This document shows positions 17,031 through 26,366 of a stretch of DNA of 51,592 nucleotides, one piece after another; position 1 is the stretch's first letter; each line of letters begins with the position of its first letter. The position numbers and the translations under genes are program-made. The notes beneath the pieces were generated by a model, which had not been told where the DNA came from, did no database searches, and saw only the letters and a program-made list of their open reading frames with translations. The DNA is from Alphaproteobacteria bacterium (GTDB lineage: Bacteria; Pseudomonadota; Alphaproteobacteria; ATCC43930; CGMCC-115725), in contig JAJPHB010000050.1 in the NCBI GenBank assembly GCA_021325525.1, positions 1 through 51,592 on the forward strand. The letters run 5' to 3'.

Positions 17031-17171
17031 CCCTCTCCCGCTTGCGGGAGAGGGGTCAGGGTGAGGGCGAGTCCGTCGTATTCTACGGCTTCAATTTGTT
17101 GCAGCACCCCTCACCCTTCTCTCTCCAAGGAGGGGAGAGGGTTTTTCAAAGGTCTCGCAAGCGGGAGAGAG
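17031..17171. repeat. Palindromic doublet repeat, copy 2
   Basis: Left hairpin: ccctctcccgc (17031-17041), tt, gcgggagaggg (17044-17054). It is followed by agggtgaggg, a spacer, then cccctcaccc and a gggagaggg-rich right unit, with a further gcgggagag arm reaching 17171. The 24-base left hairpin is identical to the one at 39853-39876. It lies between parC and the TusA-like gene and may act as a transcription barrier after parC. Confidence 0.75.
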
Positions 17172-17177
17172 ACCCGC

Positions 17178-19403
17178 TCACCCGAAGCGGTTGGTCTTCG
17201 GAAAGCCGCTCGGCACGATGCGGCCCGAGGAGGCGCGGGCGCCGAGCCAATTGGCGAGGTCGGTCTCGGTCCGGGTGCGGCTCTCGCCCTGGCGCCAGCT
17301 CAGCCCCTCGGCGAGGGTGAACACCTTGGCATCGGCGAGGCCGCCCTCCTTGTAGCGCTGGAGGATGACGCCGCGGCCGCGGCTCATCTCGGGGATCTCG
17401 TCGAGCTTGCAGACGAGGAGCTTGCGGTTGTCGCCGAGGAGCGCCACGGCATCGCCGGTCGCGGGCAGGCAGATGCGCGCCTGCGCCCCCTCGCCCGGCA
17501 CCAGCACCTGCTTGCCCGCGCGCGTCTGCGCCAGCGCCTCCTCGCCGGCGACGAGGAAGCCGCGCCCGTCGCTCGCCGCGAGGAGCAGCTTCTGCGCCGC
17601 CCGGTAGGGGAAGAGCGCGACGATGTCGTGCTCGTTCGGCAGGTCGATCATGAGGCGGATCGGCTCGCCATGGCCGCGCCCGCCCGGCAGCCTGTCGACG
17701 GGGAGCGTGTAGAAGCGCCCGTTGGTGCCGAAGACGATTAGGCGATCGGTGGTCTCGGTGGGCACGATGAAGCGCGGCGCGTCGCCTTCCTTGTACTTGA
17801 CCTCGGCGGCGGCGCCGTTATGGCCCTTGACGGTGCGGATCCAGCCCTTGGCCGAGCAGAGCACGGTCACCGCCTCGCGCTCGACCAGCGCCTCGACCGG
17901 CACCAGGACCGGCGCCGGCGCCTCGCCGATCTCGGTGCGGCGCCGGCCGAGCGCGGTTCCCGCGCCGAACTCCTTGCGCGTCTCGGCGATCTCCTTGCCG
18001 ATCGCCCGCCATTGCCGGCGATCCTGCGCGAGCAGCGCGGTCAGCTCGCCCTCCTCCTTCTCGAGCGCCGTCAGCTCCTTGCGGATCTCGATTTCCTCGA
18101 GCTTGCGCAAGGCGCGCAGGCGCAGGTTGAGGATCGCCTCCGCCTGCAGCTCGCTCAAATCCCAGCGCGCCATGAGCTCCGTCTTCGGCTCGTCGCTCTC
18201 GCGGATGATGCGGATCACCTCGTCGATGTTGAGATAGACGATGATCTGGCCCTTGAGGATCTCCATGCGCCGCGCGATCGCCGCGAGGCGGTGGCGGGTG
18301 CGGCGCTGCAGCACGATGCGGCGGTGATCGAGGAAGGCCTGCAGCGCCTCCTTCAAATTCATGACGCGCGGCACGCCGGCGGCGTCGAGGACGTTGAGGT
18401 TGAGCGGAATGCGCGTCTCGAGCTCGCTCGCGCGGAACAGCGACTCCATCAGCACCGCCGGATCGACGTTGCGCGATTTCGGCTCGAGGACGAGGCGCAC
18501 CTCCTCGGTCGATTCATCGCGCACATCGGCGAGGAGCGGCAGCTTCTTCTCTTCGAGGAGGGTCGCCAGACGCTCGACGACGCGCGATTTCGGCGCCTGA
18601 TAGGGCATCTCGGTCACGACGATCTGGAACATGCCGTGGCTCATGCGCTCGACCGTCCATTTCGCCCGGAGGCGGAAGCTGCCGCGGCCGGTCGCATAGG
18701 CCTGGCGGATCTGCTCGGCCGGCTCGACAAGGACGCCGCCCGTCGGAAAATCGGGGCCGCGCACGATCGCGACGAGCTCGTCGATCGGGCAGGCCGGATT
18801 GTCGATGAGGTGCAGCAGCGCCGCGCAGAGCTCGTCGACATTGTGCGGCGGGATGCTGGTCGCCATGCCGACGGCGATGCCGGCGGCGCCATTGGCAAGG
18901 AGGTTCGGAAAGCGCGCCGGCAGGACGACGGGCTCTTCCGCCTCGCCGTCATAGGTCGGGCGGAAATCGACGGCATCCTCCTCGATCCCGTCGAGAAGCG
19001 CCTGGGCGACGGCGGTGAGGCGGCTTTCGGTGTAGCGCATCGCCGCCGCGTTATCGCCGTCGATATTGCCGAAATTGCCCTGGCCGTCGACGAGCGGATA
19101 GCGCTGCGCGAAATCCTGGGCGAGGCGCACCAGCGTCTCGTAGACGGCGTCGTTGCCGTGGGGATGGTATTTGCCGACCACGTCGCCGACGATGCGCGCG
19201 CTCTTCTTGTAGCCGGAGCCCGGATCGAGCCGCAGCTCGCGCATGGCGTAGAGGACGCGGCGATGGACCGGCTTCAGCCCGTCGCGCACATCGGGCAGCG
19301 AGCGGGCGACGATGGTCGAGAGCGCATAGGAGAGATAGCGCTCGCCCAAAGCCTCGGCGAAGTCCACATCGCGCACCTCGCCCATTTCCGCCGTCTTGAC
19401 CAT
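17178..19403 (-). CDS. parC: DNA topoisomerase IV subunit A
   Basis: A 741-residue type IIA topoisomerase subunit that decatenates daughter chromosomes with ParE. The N-terminal breakage-reunion domain starts [21 protein letters not shown] and contains [14 protein letters not shown]. The active tyrosine is Y124 in [11 protein letters not shown]. The alphaproteobacterial ParC form [16 protein letters not shown], without the insertion of enterobacterial ParC, separates it from GyrA. The C-terminal DNA-wrapping blades are present but lack a GyrA box. The quinolone region reads [15 protein letters not shown]: asparagine and aspartate stand where E. coli ParC has D79 and S80, while the position of E84 keeps glutamate. 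It is downstream of recO on the same strand. Start ATG 19403 or 19385; neither has a strong ribosome site. Confidence 0.97.
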   Translation of the reverse strand: MVKTAEMGEVRDVDFAEALGERYLSYALSTIVARSLPDVRDGLKPVHRRVLYAMRELRLDPGSGYKKSARIVGDVVGKYHPHGNDAVYETLVRLAQDFAQRYPLVDGQGNFGNIDGDNAAAMRYTESRLTAVAQALLDGIEEDAVDFRPTYDGEAEEPVVLPARFPNLLANGAAGIAVGMATSIPPHNVDELCAALLHLIDNPACPIDELVAIVRGPDFPTGGVLVEPAEQIRQAYATGRGSFRLRAKWTVERMSHGMFQIVVTEMPYQAPKSRVVERLATLLEEKKLPLLADVRDESTEEVRLVLEPKSRNVDPAVLMESLFRASELETRIPLNLNVLDAAGVPRVMNLKEALQAFLDHRRIVLQRRTRHRLAAIARRMEILKGQIIVYLNIDEVIRIIRESDEPKTELMARWDLSELQAEAILNLRLRALRKLEEIEIRKELTALEKEEGELTALLAQDRRQWRAIGKEIAETRKEFGAGTALGRRRTEIGEAPAPVLVPVEALVEREAVTVLCSAKGWIRTVKGHNGAAAEVKYKEGDAPRFIVPTETTDRLIVFGTNGRFYTLPVDRLPGGRGHGEPIRLMIDLPNEHDIVALFPYRAAQKLLLAASDGRGFLVAGEEALAQTRAGKQVLVPGEGAQARICLPATGDAVALLGDNRKLLVCKLDEIPEMSRGRGVILQRYKEGGLADAKVFTLAEGLSWRQGESRTRTETDLANWLGARASSGRIVPSGFPKTNRFG

Positions 19404-19463
19404 CGACGCACCCGGATACCGCTAATCGTGGAGATAAGGAGAGAACAGCCCCAGATATTGTCG

Positions 19464-20183
19464 TCACCGAGCCATTCGGTCAACAAATCGCGCGCGCGCC
19501 GCGGGCAGGGAACGGCCGAGCGGCGCGAAGAGATGGCGCTCGAGGAAGAAGCCGGTGAGCCGAAGCCCGTCAAGAATGTCGGCCGCGCTCGCCTCGGCCG
19601 CGGAAGCGCGCAGAAACCGGGGAAGCGGCAGGAGCTTCTCGCGATAGGGCGCGCCAGCCGCGCGCGAGACGGCCTGCGCCGATTTCGGCGAGACGAAGAC
19701 GAGATCCTCGGCCGAGCCGGTCGCGGCGCAGCGCGCGAGATCGAGGCCGAAACCGAGCTCCGCCAGGAGGCCCAGCTCCCACACGACATAGCGCGCGGCC
19801 CAATCCGCATTCGCGGCGAGCGCATCGAGGAGGACGGCGAGGCCCGCGAAGCTGCCAGGCGCCGGCTCGCGCTCGGGGAGGGCCGCCTCGGCCAGCGCAC
19901 AGGCGGCGGCGAGGCAGGCGAGGCGGCGCGGATCGTCGATGAGACCCGCGGCGCAGCCCCTGACAAGCTCGCAGCGCAGGATGCCGAGATGCTCCGGCAG
20001 GCGTGCCTGCCAATGCGCCAGCACCCGGTTGCCGAGCTCGTAGGCGCCCCGCCCGCGCGCCCGCTGCCCGCCGCGCACGAGCCCGCCGTGCCGTCCGCGC
20101 GCTTTCGTCAGCAGCTGGACGATGAGCGCGCTCTCGGCATGCGGCCGCGCCGAGAGGATGATGGCCTCATCCTCCCACTGCAT
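19464..20183 (-). CDS. recO: DNA repair protein RecO
   Basis: A 239-residue recombination mediator that helps RecR load RecA on SSB-coated DNA. The N-terminal OB fold starts with the family pattern WEDEAIILSARPHAESALIV and LLTKARGRHGGLVRGGQR. The helical C-terminal part includes RYVVWELGLLAELGFGLDL, where the family typically has a conserved E-L-G-LL-x-x-x-G-F-x-L block. It lies between era and parC on the same strand, the standard alphaproteobacterial order. No CxxC zinc pair is seen, which is common in this class. Confidence 0.95.
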   Translation of the reverse strand: MQWEDEAIILSARPHAESALIVQLLTKARGRHGGLVRGGQRARGRGAYELGNRVLAHWQARLPEHLGILRCELVRGCAAGLIDDPRRLACLAAACALAEAALPEREPAPGSFAGLAVLLDALAANADWAARYVVWELGLLAELGFGLDLARCAATGSAEDLVFVSPKSAQAVSRAAGAPYREKLLPLPRFLRASAAEASAADILDGLRLTGFFLERHLFAPLGRSLPAARARFVDRMAR

Positions 20184-20200
20184 GGGACCTGCCGTGCGGC

Positions 20201-20222
20201 CCTCTCCCGCAGGCGGGAGAGG
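20201..20222. repeat. Isolated hairpin of the CCCTCTCCCGC family
   Basis: cctctcccgc (20201-20210), ag, gcgggagagg (20213-20222) make a near-perfect 10-bp stem between era and recO. It matches one hairpin unit of the doublet repeats at 17031 and 39853, so it looks like a single unit of that family. It may reduce read-through from era to recO. Confidence 0.65.
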
Positions 20223-20246
20223 AGGAGTGACGCGCCGCCATGCTCC

Positions 20247-21161
20247 CTACTGCGTCCAATCGAGCCGCATCGCCTCGTAGCGCGCGCGGTCCTCGGTCCA
20301 GCCCTCGCGGACCTTGACGAAGAGGAAGAGATGGACCTTGCGGCCGAGCAGCTTCTCGATCTCGGCGCGCGCCCGGGCGCCGATCCGCTTCACTTGCCGG
20401 CCGCCTTGCCCGAGAACGATGGCCTTCTGGCCTTCGCGCTGCACATAGATCGTCTGGCTGATCTTGACGCTCCCGTTCTTGAACTCCTCCCAGCCTTCGG
20501 TCTCGACCGTGGAGGCGTAGGGCAGCTCGTCATGGAGCTGCAGGAAGACCTGCTCGCGCGTGATCTCGGCGGCGAGGAGGCGCTCGGGCAGATCGGAGAG
20601 CTGGTCCTCGGGAAAAAGCCACGGCCCCTCGGGCACGGCGCCTGCCAGATGGGCCCGCAAATCGTCGACGCCGCTGCCGGTCAAGCCGGAGATCATAAAG
20701 ACCGGATCGAAGATCCCTTCGCGGGAGAGCGCATCGGCGAGGCCGAGGAGACGCTCGCGCTTGGCCAGATCGATCTTGTTGAGGGCGAGCACGGCGCGGC
20801 GGCCGGCGGCTTTGAGCCCGGCGACGATCCGCTCCGTATCGGCGTCGAGCCCGCGCGCCGCATCGACGAGCAGCACGACGACATCCGCCTCCTGCGCCCC
20901 CGACCAGGCCGCCGCCACCATGGCGCGTTCGAGCCGGCGCTTGGCGCCGAAGATGCCGGGCGTGTCGACGAAGACGAGCTGCGTCGCCCCCTCGATGGCG
21001 ATGCCGAGAAGACGGGCGCGGGTCGTCTGCACCTTGGGGGTGACGATCGAAACCTTGGCGCCGACGAGCTTGTTGAGGAGCGTCGACTTGCCGGCATTGG
21101 GAGCGCCCAGCAAGGCGACGAAGCCGCAGCGGGTCGGCCTTTGCGCCTCCCGCGGCGTCAC
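20247..21161 (-). CDS. era: GTPase Era
   Basis: A 304-residue essential GTPase that binds the 3' end of 16S rRNA and assists 30S subunit maturation. The GTP-binding motifs are GAPNAGKST (G1, about residues 19-27), VDTPG (G3), LNKIDL (G4) and ISGLTG (G5). The C-terminal KH domain carries the family block ITREQVFLQLHDELPYAS, then QTIYVQREGQKAIVLGQGG and VHLFLFVKVREGW. The start is GTG at 21161, inside the rnc stop: GTGA gives a 4-base overlap, so rnc and era are translationally coupled. Confidence 0.98.
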   Translation of the reverse strand: MTPREAQRPTRCGFVALLGAPNAGKSTLLNKLVGAKVSIVTPKVQTTRARLLGIAIEGATQLVFVDTPGIFGAKRRLERAMVAAAWSGAQEADVVVLLVDAARGLDADTERIVAGLKAAGRRAVLALNKIDLAKRERLLGLADALSREGIFDPVFMISGLTGSGVDDLRAHLAGAVPEGPWLFPEDQLSDLPERLLAAEITREQVFLQLHDELPYASTVETEGWEEFKNGSVKISQTIYVQREGQKAIVLGQGGRQVKRIGARARAEIEKLLGRKVHLFLFVKVREGWTEDRARYEAMRLDWTQ

Positions 21162-21901
21162 GATCCGCGCCCGCTTTCGCCCCCCGCGATGCGCGCCAGC
21201 AGCGCCGCGGCGGCGGCGATCTCGGCCGCGCGCTTCGACGAGCCCGCGGCGCTCTCCGGCTCCAGCCCCTCGACGCTGGCGCGCACGGTGAAGCGCCGTT
21301 TATGCGCCGGCCCCTCGATCTGCACCGTCTCGTAGCGCGGCAGCCCGCGGCCGCGCCCTTGCGCCCATTCCTGAAGCGCCGTCTTTGGGTCGCGCGGCGG
21401 CGTCGCATCGGCCTTGATGAGGGGCGCCCAATTGCGCTCGATGAAGCGCGCCGCGGCATCGAGCCCGCCATCGAGATAAAGCGCGGCGATCACCGCCTCG
21501 CAGACATCGGCGAGAATGCCGGCGCTTTCGCGCGTCCGCGCCGCGTCTTCGCCGACCGACATGATGATATGCGGCGCCAGCTCGACCGAGCGCGCGATCT
21601 TGGCCAAAGTCTCGCGGCGGACGAGCTGCGTGTGGCGGCGCGTCAGGGCGCCTTCCGCCTCGTTGGGAAAGCGTCGCCACAACAGCTCGGCGATGACGAG
21701 GCCGAGGACACGGTCGCCGAGGAATTCGAGCCGTTCGTAGCCGCGCGCCGGCTTGCCGCGGGTCTTCTGTCGCGGCACGGCGCTGGCATGCGTCAAGGCT
21801 TCCGCCAACAGCTTTGGATCGGCGAAGGTGTGGCCCAGCGCCTCCGTGAAGCGATCGGCGGTGCGCTCGGCCGCTGCCGCCTCGCTCACGGGCGCGGCCA
21901 T
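21158..21901 (-). CDS. rnc: Ribonuclease III
   Basis: A 247-residue double-stranded RNA endonuclease used in rRNA and mRNA processing. The catalytic signature YERLEFLGDRVLGLVIAELL (with E59 and D63) and the second acidic site LADVCEAVIAALYLDGG are both intact. The C-terminal double-stranded RNA-binding domain begins DPKTALQEWAQGRGRGLPRY. It lies 4 bases after lepB and overlaps era by 4 bases, forming the classical lepB-rnc-era set. Confidence 0.98.
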   Translation of the reverse strand: MAAPVSEAAAAERTADRFTEALGHTFADPKLLAEALTHASAVPRQKTRGKPARGYERLEFLGDRVLGLVIAELLWRRFPNEAEGALTRRHTQLVRRETLAKIARSVELAPHIIMSVGEDAARTRESAGILADVCEAVIAALYLDGGLDAAARFIERNWAPLIKADATPPRDPKTALQEWAQGRGRGLPRYETVQIEGPAHKRRFTVRASVEGLEPESAAGSSKRAAEIAAAAALLARIAGGESGRGS

Positions 21902-21905
21902 TCCC

Positions 21906-22646
21906 TTAATGAATGCCTTCGAACAGGCGGTCGTAGCGGATCGTGAAGGGCCATTCCCAGACCTCCCACCAATGCGCCAAGCCGTTCGTCGAGAAGAAGA
22001 TGAACTGCGCCGGCCCCACCAGGTTCTCGGCCGGCACGAAGCCCCAGACGCGGCTATCCGCCGAGTTGTCGCGGTTGTCGCCCATCATGAAGTATTCGTT
22101 CGGCGGCACTTGGAAGACGCTCGTGTTGTCGAGCGGTCCGCCGTCGCCCTGCTCCTCGATGATGTGATGACGGACGCCGCCGGGCAGCGTCTCGATATAT
22201 TGCGGGACGGGACGTTGCGTCTCGGGGTCGATGTAGTCCTCGATGCGCTCGCGCTTCACCGGCGCGTCGTTGATGTAGAGCACGCCGTCCTTCATCTGGA
22301 TGCGGTCGCCGGGCAGGCCGATGAGGCGCTTGATGTAGTCGGTCGAATTGTCCTTCGGCCATTTGAAGACGACGACATCGCCGCGATGCGGCTGATGGGC
22401 AAGGATCCGGCCGGAGAAGAGCGGTATGCCGAAGGGCAAGGAATAGCGGCTGTAGCCATAGGAGAATTTCGAGACGAAGAGATAATCGCCGATGAGCAGC
22501 GTCGGAATCATCGAGCCCGAAGGAATGTTGAAGGGCTCGTAGGCGACGGTGCGCACGATGAGGGCGATGACGACGGCATAGACGATCGTCTTGACCGTCT
22601 CGACCACCCCGCCGGCGTTCTTCGACTTCAGTAAGGTATCGGTCAA
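21906..22646 (-). CDS. lepB: Signal peptidase I
   Basis: A 246-residue membrane serine protease that removes signal peptides from exported proteins. One N-terminal membrane helix (VKTIVYAVVIALIVRTVAY) is followed by the catalytic serine S45 in NIPSGSMIPTLL. The catalytic lysine K106 is in DYIKRLIGLPGDRI, and the family box YFMMGDNRDNSADSR lies in the C-terminal part. The start is TTG at 22646, since no ATG precedes the membrane helix in frame; CAGGAAA lies about 10 bases upstream. It stands between acpS and rnc. Confidence 0.97.
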   Translation of the reverse strand: MTDTLLKSKNAGGVVETVKTIVYAVVIALIVRTVAYEPFNIPSGSMIPTLLIGDYLFVSKFSYGYSRYSLPFGIPLFSGRILAHQPHRGDVVVFKWPKDNSTDYIKRLIGLPGDRIQMKDGVLYINDAPVKRERIEDYIDPETQRPVPQYIETLPGGVRHHIIEEQGDGGPLDNTSVFQVPPNEYFMMGDNRDNSADSRVWGFVPAENLVGPAQFIFFSTNGLAHWWEVWEWPFTIRYDRLFEGIH

Positions 22647-22745
22647 GGCCTTGATTTCCTGAGAAAATGGGGTACAGGCACCGGCGCGGCGCGAAGGATG
22701 AAGCCCCTCCCCGCGGGTGAAGTCAAGCCTGCGAACGCCGCGCCC

Positions 22746-23153
22746 TCACGCCACCGGGCCGGGAACCGCCGTGATGACCACCACCGCCTGCGCCAGCGGC
22801 GGCTCGTCGGTGAGCGAGAGGTCGATCCGCGCCGTCATGCCGGGCGGCGTCATCGCCTGGAGGCGCCGCAGCGCGCCGCCGGTCAGGACCATGCTCGGCC
22901 GGCCGGAGGCGAGATTGACGACGCCGAGATCGCGCCAATAGACGCCGGAGCGAAACCCCGTGCCGAGGGCCTTCGAGCACGCCTCCTTGGCGGCGTATCG
23001 CTTGGCGTAGCTGGCGATCCGATTGGCGCGGCGCTCGGACTTCGCCCGCTCGATATCGGTGAAGACGCGATTCAGGAAACGCTCGCCGTAGCGGGCGATC
23101 GTCCGCTCGATGCGCGTGATGTCGATGAGATCGCTGCCGATGCCTAGAATCAT
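22746..23153 (-). CDS. acpS: Holo-[acyl-carrier-protein] synthase
   Basis: A 135-residue phosphopantetheinyl transferase that activates acyl carrier protein with coenzyme A. The magnesium-binding residues are seen at D8 in [15 protein letters not shown] and E57 in [15 protein letters not shown]. The C-terminal strand [16 protein letters not shown] completes the fold. Length fits the family. It lies 22 bases downstream of pdxJ and 99 bases upstream of lepB. Confidence 0.97.
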   Translation of the reverse strand: MILGIGSDLIDITRIERTIARYGERFLNRVFTDIERAKSERRANRIASYAKRYAAKEACSKALGTGFRSGVYWRDLGVVNLASGRPSMVLTGGALRRLQAMTPPGMTARIDLSLTDEPPLAQAVVVITAVPGPVA

Positions 23154-23175
23154 CGCCAGGGGCGCCGCCGGCGCC

Positions 23176-23949
23176 TCAAGCGCTCTTCTGGCCGTGGCTC
23201 TCGGCCCGCACCTTGTCCATGAGCGCGCGCATGCGCCGGATCGCGCTTTCGAGCCCGCTGAAGATCGCCTCGCCGACGAGGAAATGCCCGATATTCAGCT
23301 CGGCGATGGTCGGGATCGCGGCGACCGGCCCCACCGTGTCGAAGCTGAGCCCATGCCCGGCATGGCATTCGAGACCGATCGCCGCGGCATGGGCGGCGGC
23401 GTCCTCGAGCCGCTTCAGCTCGCGCCGCGCCTTGGCGCCGCCCGGCTCCTCGGCCCAGGCCTCGCAATAGGCGCCCGTATGGAGCTCGACCACTGGCGCG
23501 CCGAGGGCGACGGCCGCGTCGAGGGCGGCGCGCTCGGGCTCGATGAAGAGCGAGACGCGGATGCCGGTGCCGACGAGCTCGCGCACGAAGGGGCGGATGG
23601 CGCTCTGGCCGCGCACCACGTCGAGCCCGCCCTCGGTCGTGCGCTCCTCGCGCTTTTCCGGGACGAGGCAGGCGGCGTGCGGGCGGTGCTTCACGGCGAT
23701 GGCCAGCATCTCCTTGGTCGCCGCCATTTCGAGGTTGAGCGGCAGGTCGATCTCCCTGGCGAGGCGGTCGATGTCGTCATCGGCGATGTGGCGGCGATCC
23801 TCGCGCAGATGCGCGGTGATGCCATCGGCGCCCGCCTGCGCCGCGAGGCGGGCCGCGCGCACGGGATCGGGATGGCGGCCGCCGCGGGCGTTGCGGATGG
23901 TGGCGACGTGATCGATGTTGACGCCGAGGCGAAGATGGCGCGGGGTCAT
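23176..23949 (-). CDS. pdxJ: Pyridoxine 5'-phosphate synthase
   Basis: A 257-residue TIM-barrel enzyme that condenses aminoacetone 3-phosphate with deoxyxylulose 5-phosphate to pyridoxine phosphate (vitamin B6 route). The family start [19 protein letters not shown], then [52 protein letters not shown] and [13 protein letters not shown], are all intact. ATG at 23949 is preferred over the in-frame GTG at 23961 because only it has a spaced AGGG upstream. It stands between rsh and acpS on the same strand. Confidence 0.98.
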   Translation of the reverse strand: MTPRHLRLGVNIDHVATIRNARGGRHPDPVRAARLAAQAGADGITAHLREDRRHIADDDIDRLAREIDLPLNLEMAATKEMLAIAVKHRPHAACLVPEKREERTTEGGLDVVRGQSAIRPFVRELVGTGIRVSLFIEPERAALDAAVALGAPVVELHTGAYCEAWAEEPGGAKARRELKRLEDAAAHAAAIGLECHAGHGLSFDTVGPVAAIPTIAELNIGHFLVGEAIFSGLESAIRRMRALMDKVRAESHGQKSA

Positions 23950-24010
23950 GGGGATCAGCACCCTAAGAAGACAAGGGAGACGCTCGAACTGGACCGAGAC
24001 TCGGACCCAA

Positions 24011-24117
24011 TCCTTCGACTTCGGCCTGGCGGCCTTCGCTCAGGATGAGGCGGTTTTTCCAAATGCTTCACCGTCTCCCCTCATCCTGAGCGAAGGGCGG
24101 AGCCCGAAGTCGAAGGA
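24011..24117. repeat. Large two-stem inverted repeat between rsh and pdxJ
   Basis: Outer arms tccttcgacttcgg (24011-24024) and its exact complement (24104-24117) enclose inner arms ccttcgctcaggatgagg (24033-24050) and its exact complement (24079-24096), around a loop with a ggttttt run. Folded, this gives a 14-bp plus 18-bp hairpin with two small internal loops. The words tcctgagcgaag and gaagtcgaagga are a known style of dispersed bacterial repeat. It lies between two housekeeping genes transcribed the same way, so it may block or tune read-through into pdxJ. Confidence 0.8.
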
Positions 24118-24152
24118 CCGTGCCGGAGCACGAATGCAGCTCCTGCACACGC

Positions 24153-26291
24153 TCACCCCCGCGCCCGTTCGACGGAATTGATGACCGGTGTCGCGCGGAG
24201 CGCGGCGATGATGTTGGTGAGGTGACGCAGATCCTCGACCTCGATATCGACGAGAATTTCGAAGAAATCGAGCGAGCGATTGGTGATTTTGAGGTTGCTG
24301 ATGTTGCCGCCGTTCTTGCCGATGACGGTGGTGAGGCTGCCGAGGCTGCCCGGCTCGTTGCCGATGGTGACGTTGATGCGGCCGACATGGACATGCTCGG
24401 CATCGCCGCTCTCCTTCCAGGCGACGTCGAGCCAGCGTTCGGGGGCGTTGGCGAAGCTCTCCAGCGTCTCGCAGTCGATGGTGTGCACGGTGACGCCCTT
24501 GCCGGTGGTGACGATGCCGACGATGCGGTCGCCCGGCAGCGGGTGGCAGCAACCAGCGAAGTGCAGGGCCATTCCGGGGATAAGGCCGCGGATGGGAACC
24601 GCGTTCTCCTGGCTCTTGCTCTTGCGCGCCCGCAGCGGCACGACCTTGCCCGCCTTGCCCTCGGCCTTCTGCGGAAAGATCGCGTGAACCACCTCGCGCC
24701 CGGTGCGCACGCCCTCGCCGACGGCGAGGTAAAGGTCCTCGACGGTCGGGCAGTCGAACTGCTTCAGCACCGATTCCAGCGACTTTTCCGTGAAATCATG
24801 GCCTTCCTGGCGGAACGCCTTCTGCAGAATGGTCTTGCCGAGATCGAGATACTGCTCGCGCTGCTGCGTGCGGATGAAGCGGCGGATGCGCGCCCGCGCC
24901 TTGCCGGTGACGACGAAGCGCTCCCAGGTGGGCGACGGCGTCTGCGCCTTCGAGGTGACGATCTCGACCTGATCGCCATTGACGAGCTGGGTCCTCAGCG
25001 GCACGAGGCGGCCGTTGATCTTGGCGCCGACGCAGGTGTCGCCGATCTGCGAGTGGACGGCATAGGCGAAATCGACCGGCGTCGCGCCGCGCGGCAAGGC
25101 GATGAGGTCGCCTTTCGGCGTGAAGCAGAAGACCTGGTCCTGGAACATTTCGAGCTTCGTGTGCTCGAGGAATTCTTCCGGCCCCGAGGCGTGCTCGAGA
25201 ATATCGAGCAGCTCGCGCAGCCAGCGGTACTGCTTGCCTTCGGTCTTCGGCCGGTCCTGCTTGTAGGTCCAATGCGCGGCGACGCCGAGCTCGGCGACCT
25301 CGTGCATGTCGCGGGTGCGGATCTGGACCTCGATGCGCTGCCGCTCCGGCCCGATGATGCCGGTATGGAGCGAGCGGTAGTTGTTCGGCTTCGGGGTCGA
25401 GATGTAGTCCTTGAAGCGGCCCGGCACCACGGGATAGGCGCTGTGGAGGATGCCGAGGGCGTGATAGCACTCCTCGACGGTGTCGACGGTGACGCGGAAG
25501 GCCATGATGTCGGAGAGCTGCTCGAAGCCGACATTCTTGCGCTGCATCTTGCGCCAGATGGCGTAGGGCGCCTTCTCGCGGCCCGAGACGGAGGCGTTCG
25601 CGATGCCGCCGTTCTTCAGCGTCTGATCGAGCGCGGCGATGATCCGCGGCACGAGCTCGCCGCCCTTCTCGCGCAGGAAGGCGAGGCGCGCCTTGATGCT
25701 CTGCCGCGCCTCGGGATAGAGCTCGGCGAAGGCGAGGTCCTCGAGCTCGTCCTTCATCCGATGCATGCCGATGCGCTCGGCCAAGGGCGCGTAGATGTCC
25801 ATCGTCTCGCGGGCGATGCGGCGGCGCTTCTCCCCGTCCTTGATGTAGTGGAGCGTCTGCATGTTGTGCAGCCGGTCGGCGAGCTTGACGAGGAGGACGC
25901 GGATGTCCTCGGACATGGCGAGGACGAGCTTGCGGAAATTCTCCGCCTGCTTCGTCTGGTCCGATTGCAGCTCGATGCGCGACAGCTTGGTGACGCCGTC
26001 GACGAGGCGGCCGATCTCGGGACCGAACAGGCGCTCGATATCCTCGAGCGTCGCCACGGTGTCCTCGACCGTGTCGTGGAGGAGGCCGGTAATGATCGAA
26101 GCGCCGTCGAGCTTCATCTGCGCCAGGATGCCGGCGACCTCGACGGGGTGGGAGAAATAGGGGTCGCCCGAGGCGCGCTTCTGCGCGCCATGGGCCTTCA
26201 TCGAGAACACGTAGGCGCGGTTCAGCGCGTCCTCATTGGCCGACGGGTCGTAGGCCCTGACGCGCTCGACGAGCTCGAATTGGCGCATCAT
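24153..26291 (-). CDS. rsh: Bifunctional (p)ppGpp synthetase/hydrolase (RelA/SpoT homolog)
   Basis: A 712-residue stringent-response enzyme that makes and degrades (p)ppGpp. The hydrolase HD domain has the intact metal pair in GLLHDTVEDT (H72, D73). The synthetase domain carries GRFKDYISTPKPNNYRSLHT near residue 290 and EVQIRTRDMHEVAE. TGS follows (VFCFTPKGDLIALPRGATP) and a C-terminal ACT domain (GNEPGSLGSLTTVIGKNGG) ends the protein. Both catalytic domains look complete, as expected for the single Rsh of most alphaproteobacteria. The start at 26291 (MMRQFELVERV) has AGG 7 bases upstream; a GTG at 26306 is also in frame. rpoZ lies immediately upstream. Confidence 0.97.
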   Translation of the reverse strand: MMRQFELVERVRAYDPSANEDALNRAYVFSMKAHGAQKRASGDPYFSHPVEVAGILAQMKLDGASIITGLLHDTVEDTVATLEDIERLFGPEIGRLVDGVTKLSRIELQSDQTKQAENFRKLVLAMSEDIRVLLVKLADRLHNMQTLHYIKDGEKRRRIARETMDIYAPLAERIGMHRMKDELEDLAFAELYPEARQSIKARLAFLREKGGELVPRIIAALDQTLKNGGIANASVSGREKAPYAIWRKMQRKNVGFEQLSDIMAFRVTVDTVEECYHALGILHSAYPVVPGRFKDYISTPKPNNYRSLHTGIIGPERQRIEVQIRTRDMHEVAELGVAAHWTYKQDRPKTEGKQYRWLRELLDILEHASGPEEFLEHTKLEMFQDQVFCFTPKGDLIALPRGATPVDFAYAVHSQIGDTCVGAKINGRLVPLRTQLVNGDQVEIVTSKAQTPSPTWERFVVTGKARARIRRFIRTQQREQYLDLGKTILQKAFRQEGHDFTEKSLESVLKQFDCPTVEDLYLAVGEGVRTGREVVHAIFPQKAEGKAGKVVPLRARKSKSQENAVPIRGLIPGMALHFAGCCHPLPGDRIVGIVTTGKGVTVHTIDCETLESFANAPERWLDVAWKESGDAEHVHVGRINVTIGNEPGSLGSLTTVIGKNGGNISNLKITNRSLDFFEILVDIEVEDLRHLTNIIAALRATPVINSVERARG

Positions 26292-26366
26292 GGCGCGCCT
26301 GCCCACCGCCGCGGCTCGCTCCGGACGGCGCTGCGCGGCTTGCGAGCGCCGCCCCCGGTCATCGCA

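Noticed and set aside
17820-21335. Very long plus-strand open frame of 1171 codons antisense to parC, recO, era and rnc
   Set aside because: It is a by-product of high GC and codon bias in the true minus-strand genes, which carry full family motifs; its translation is repetitive and arginine-rich with no domain.
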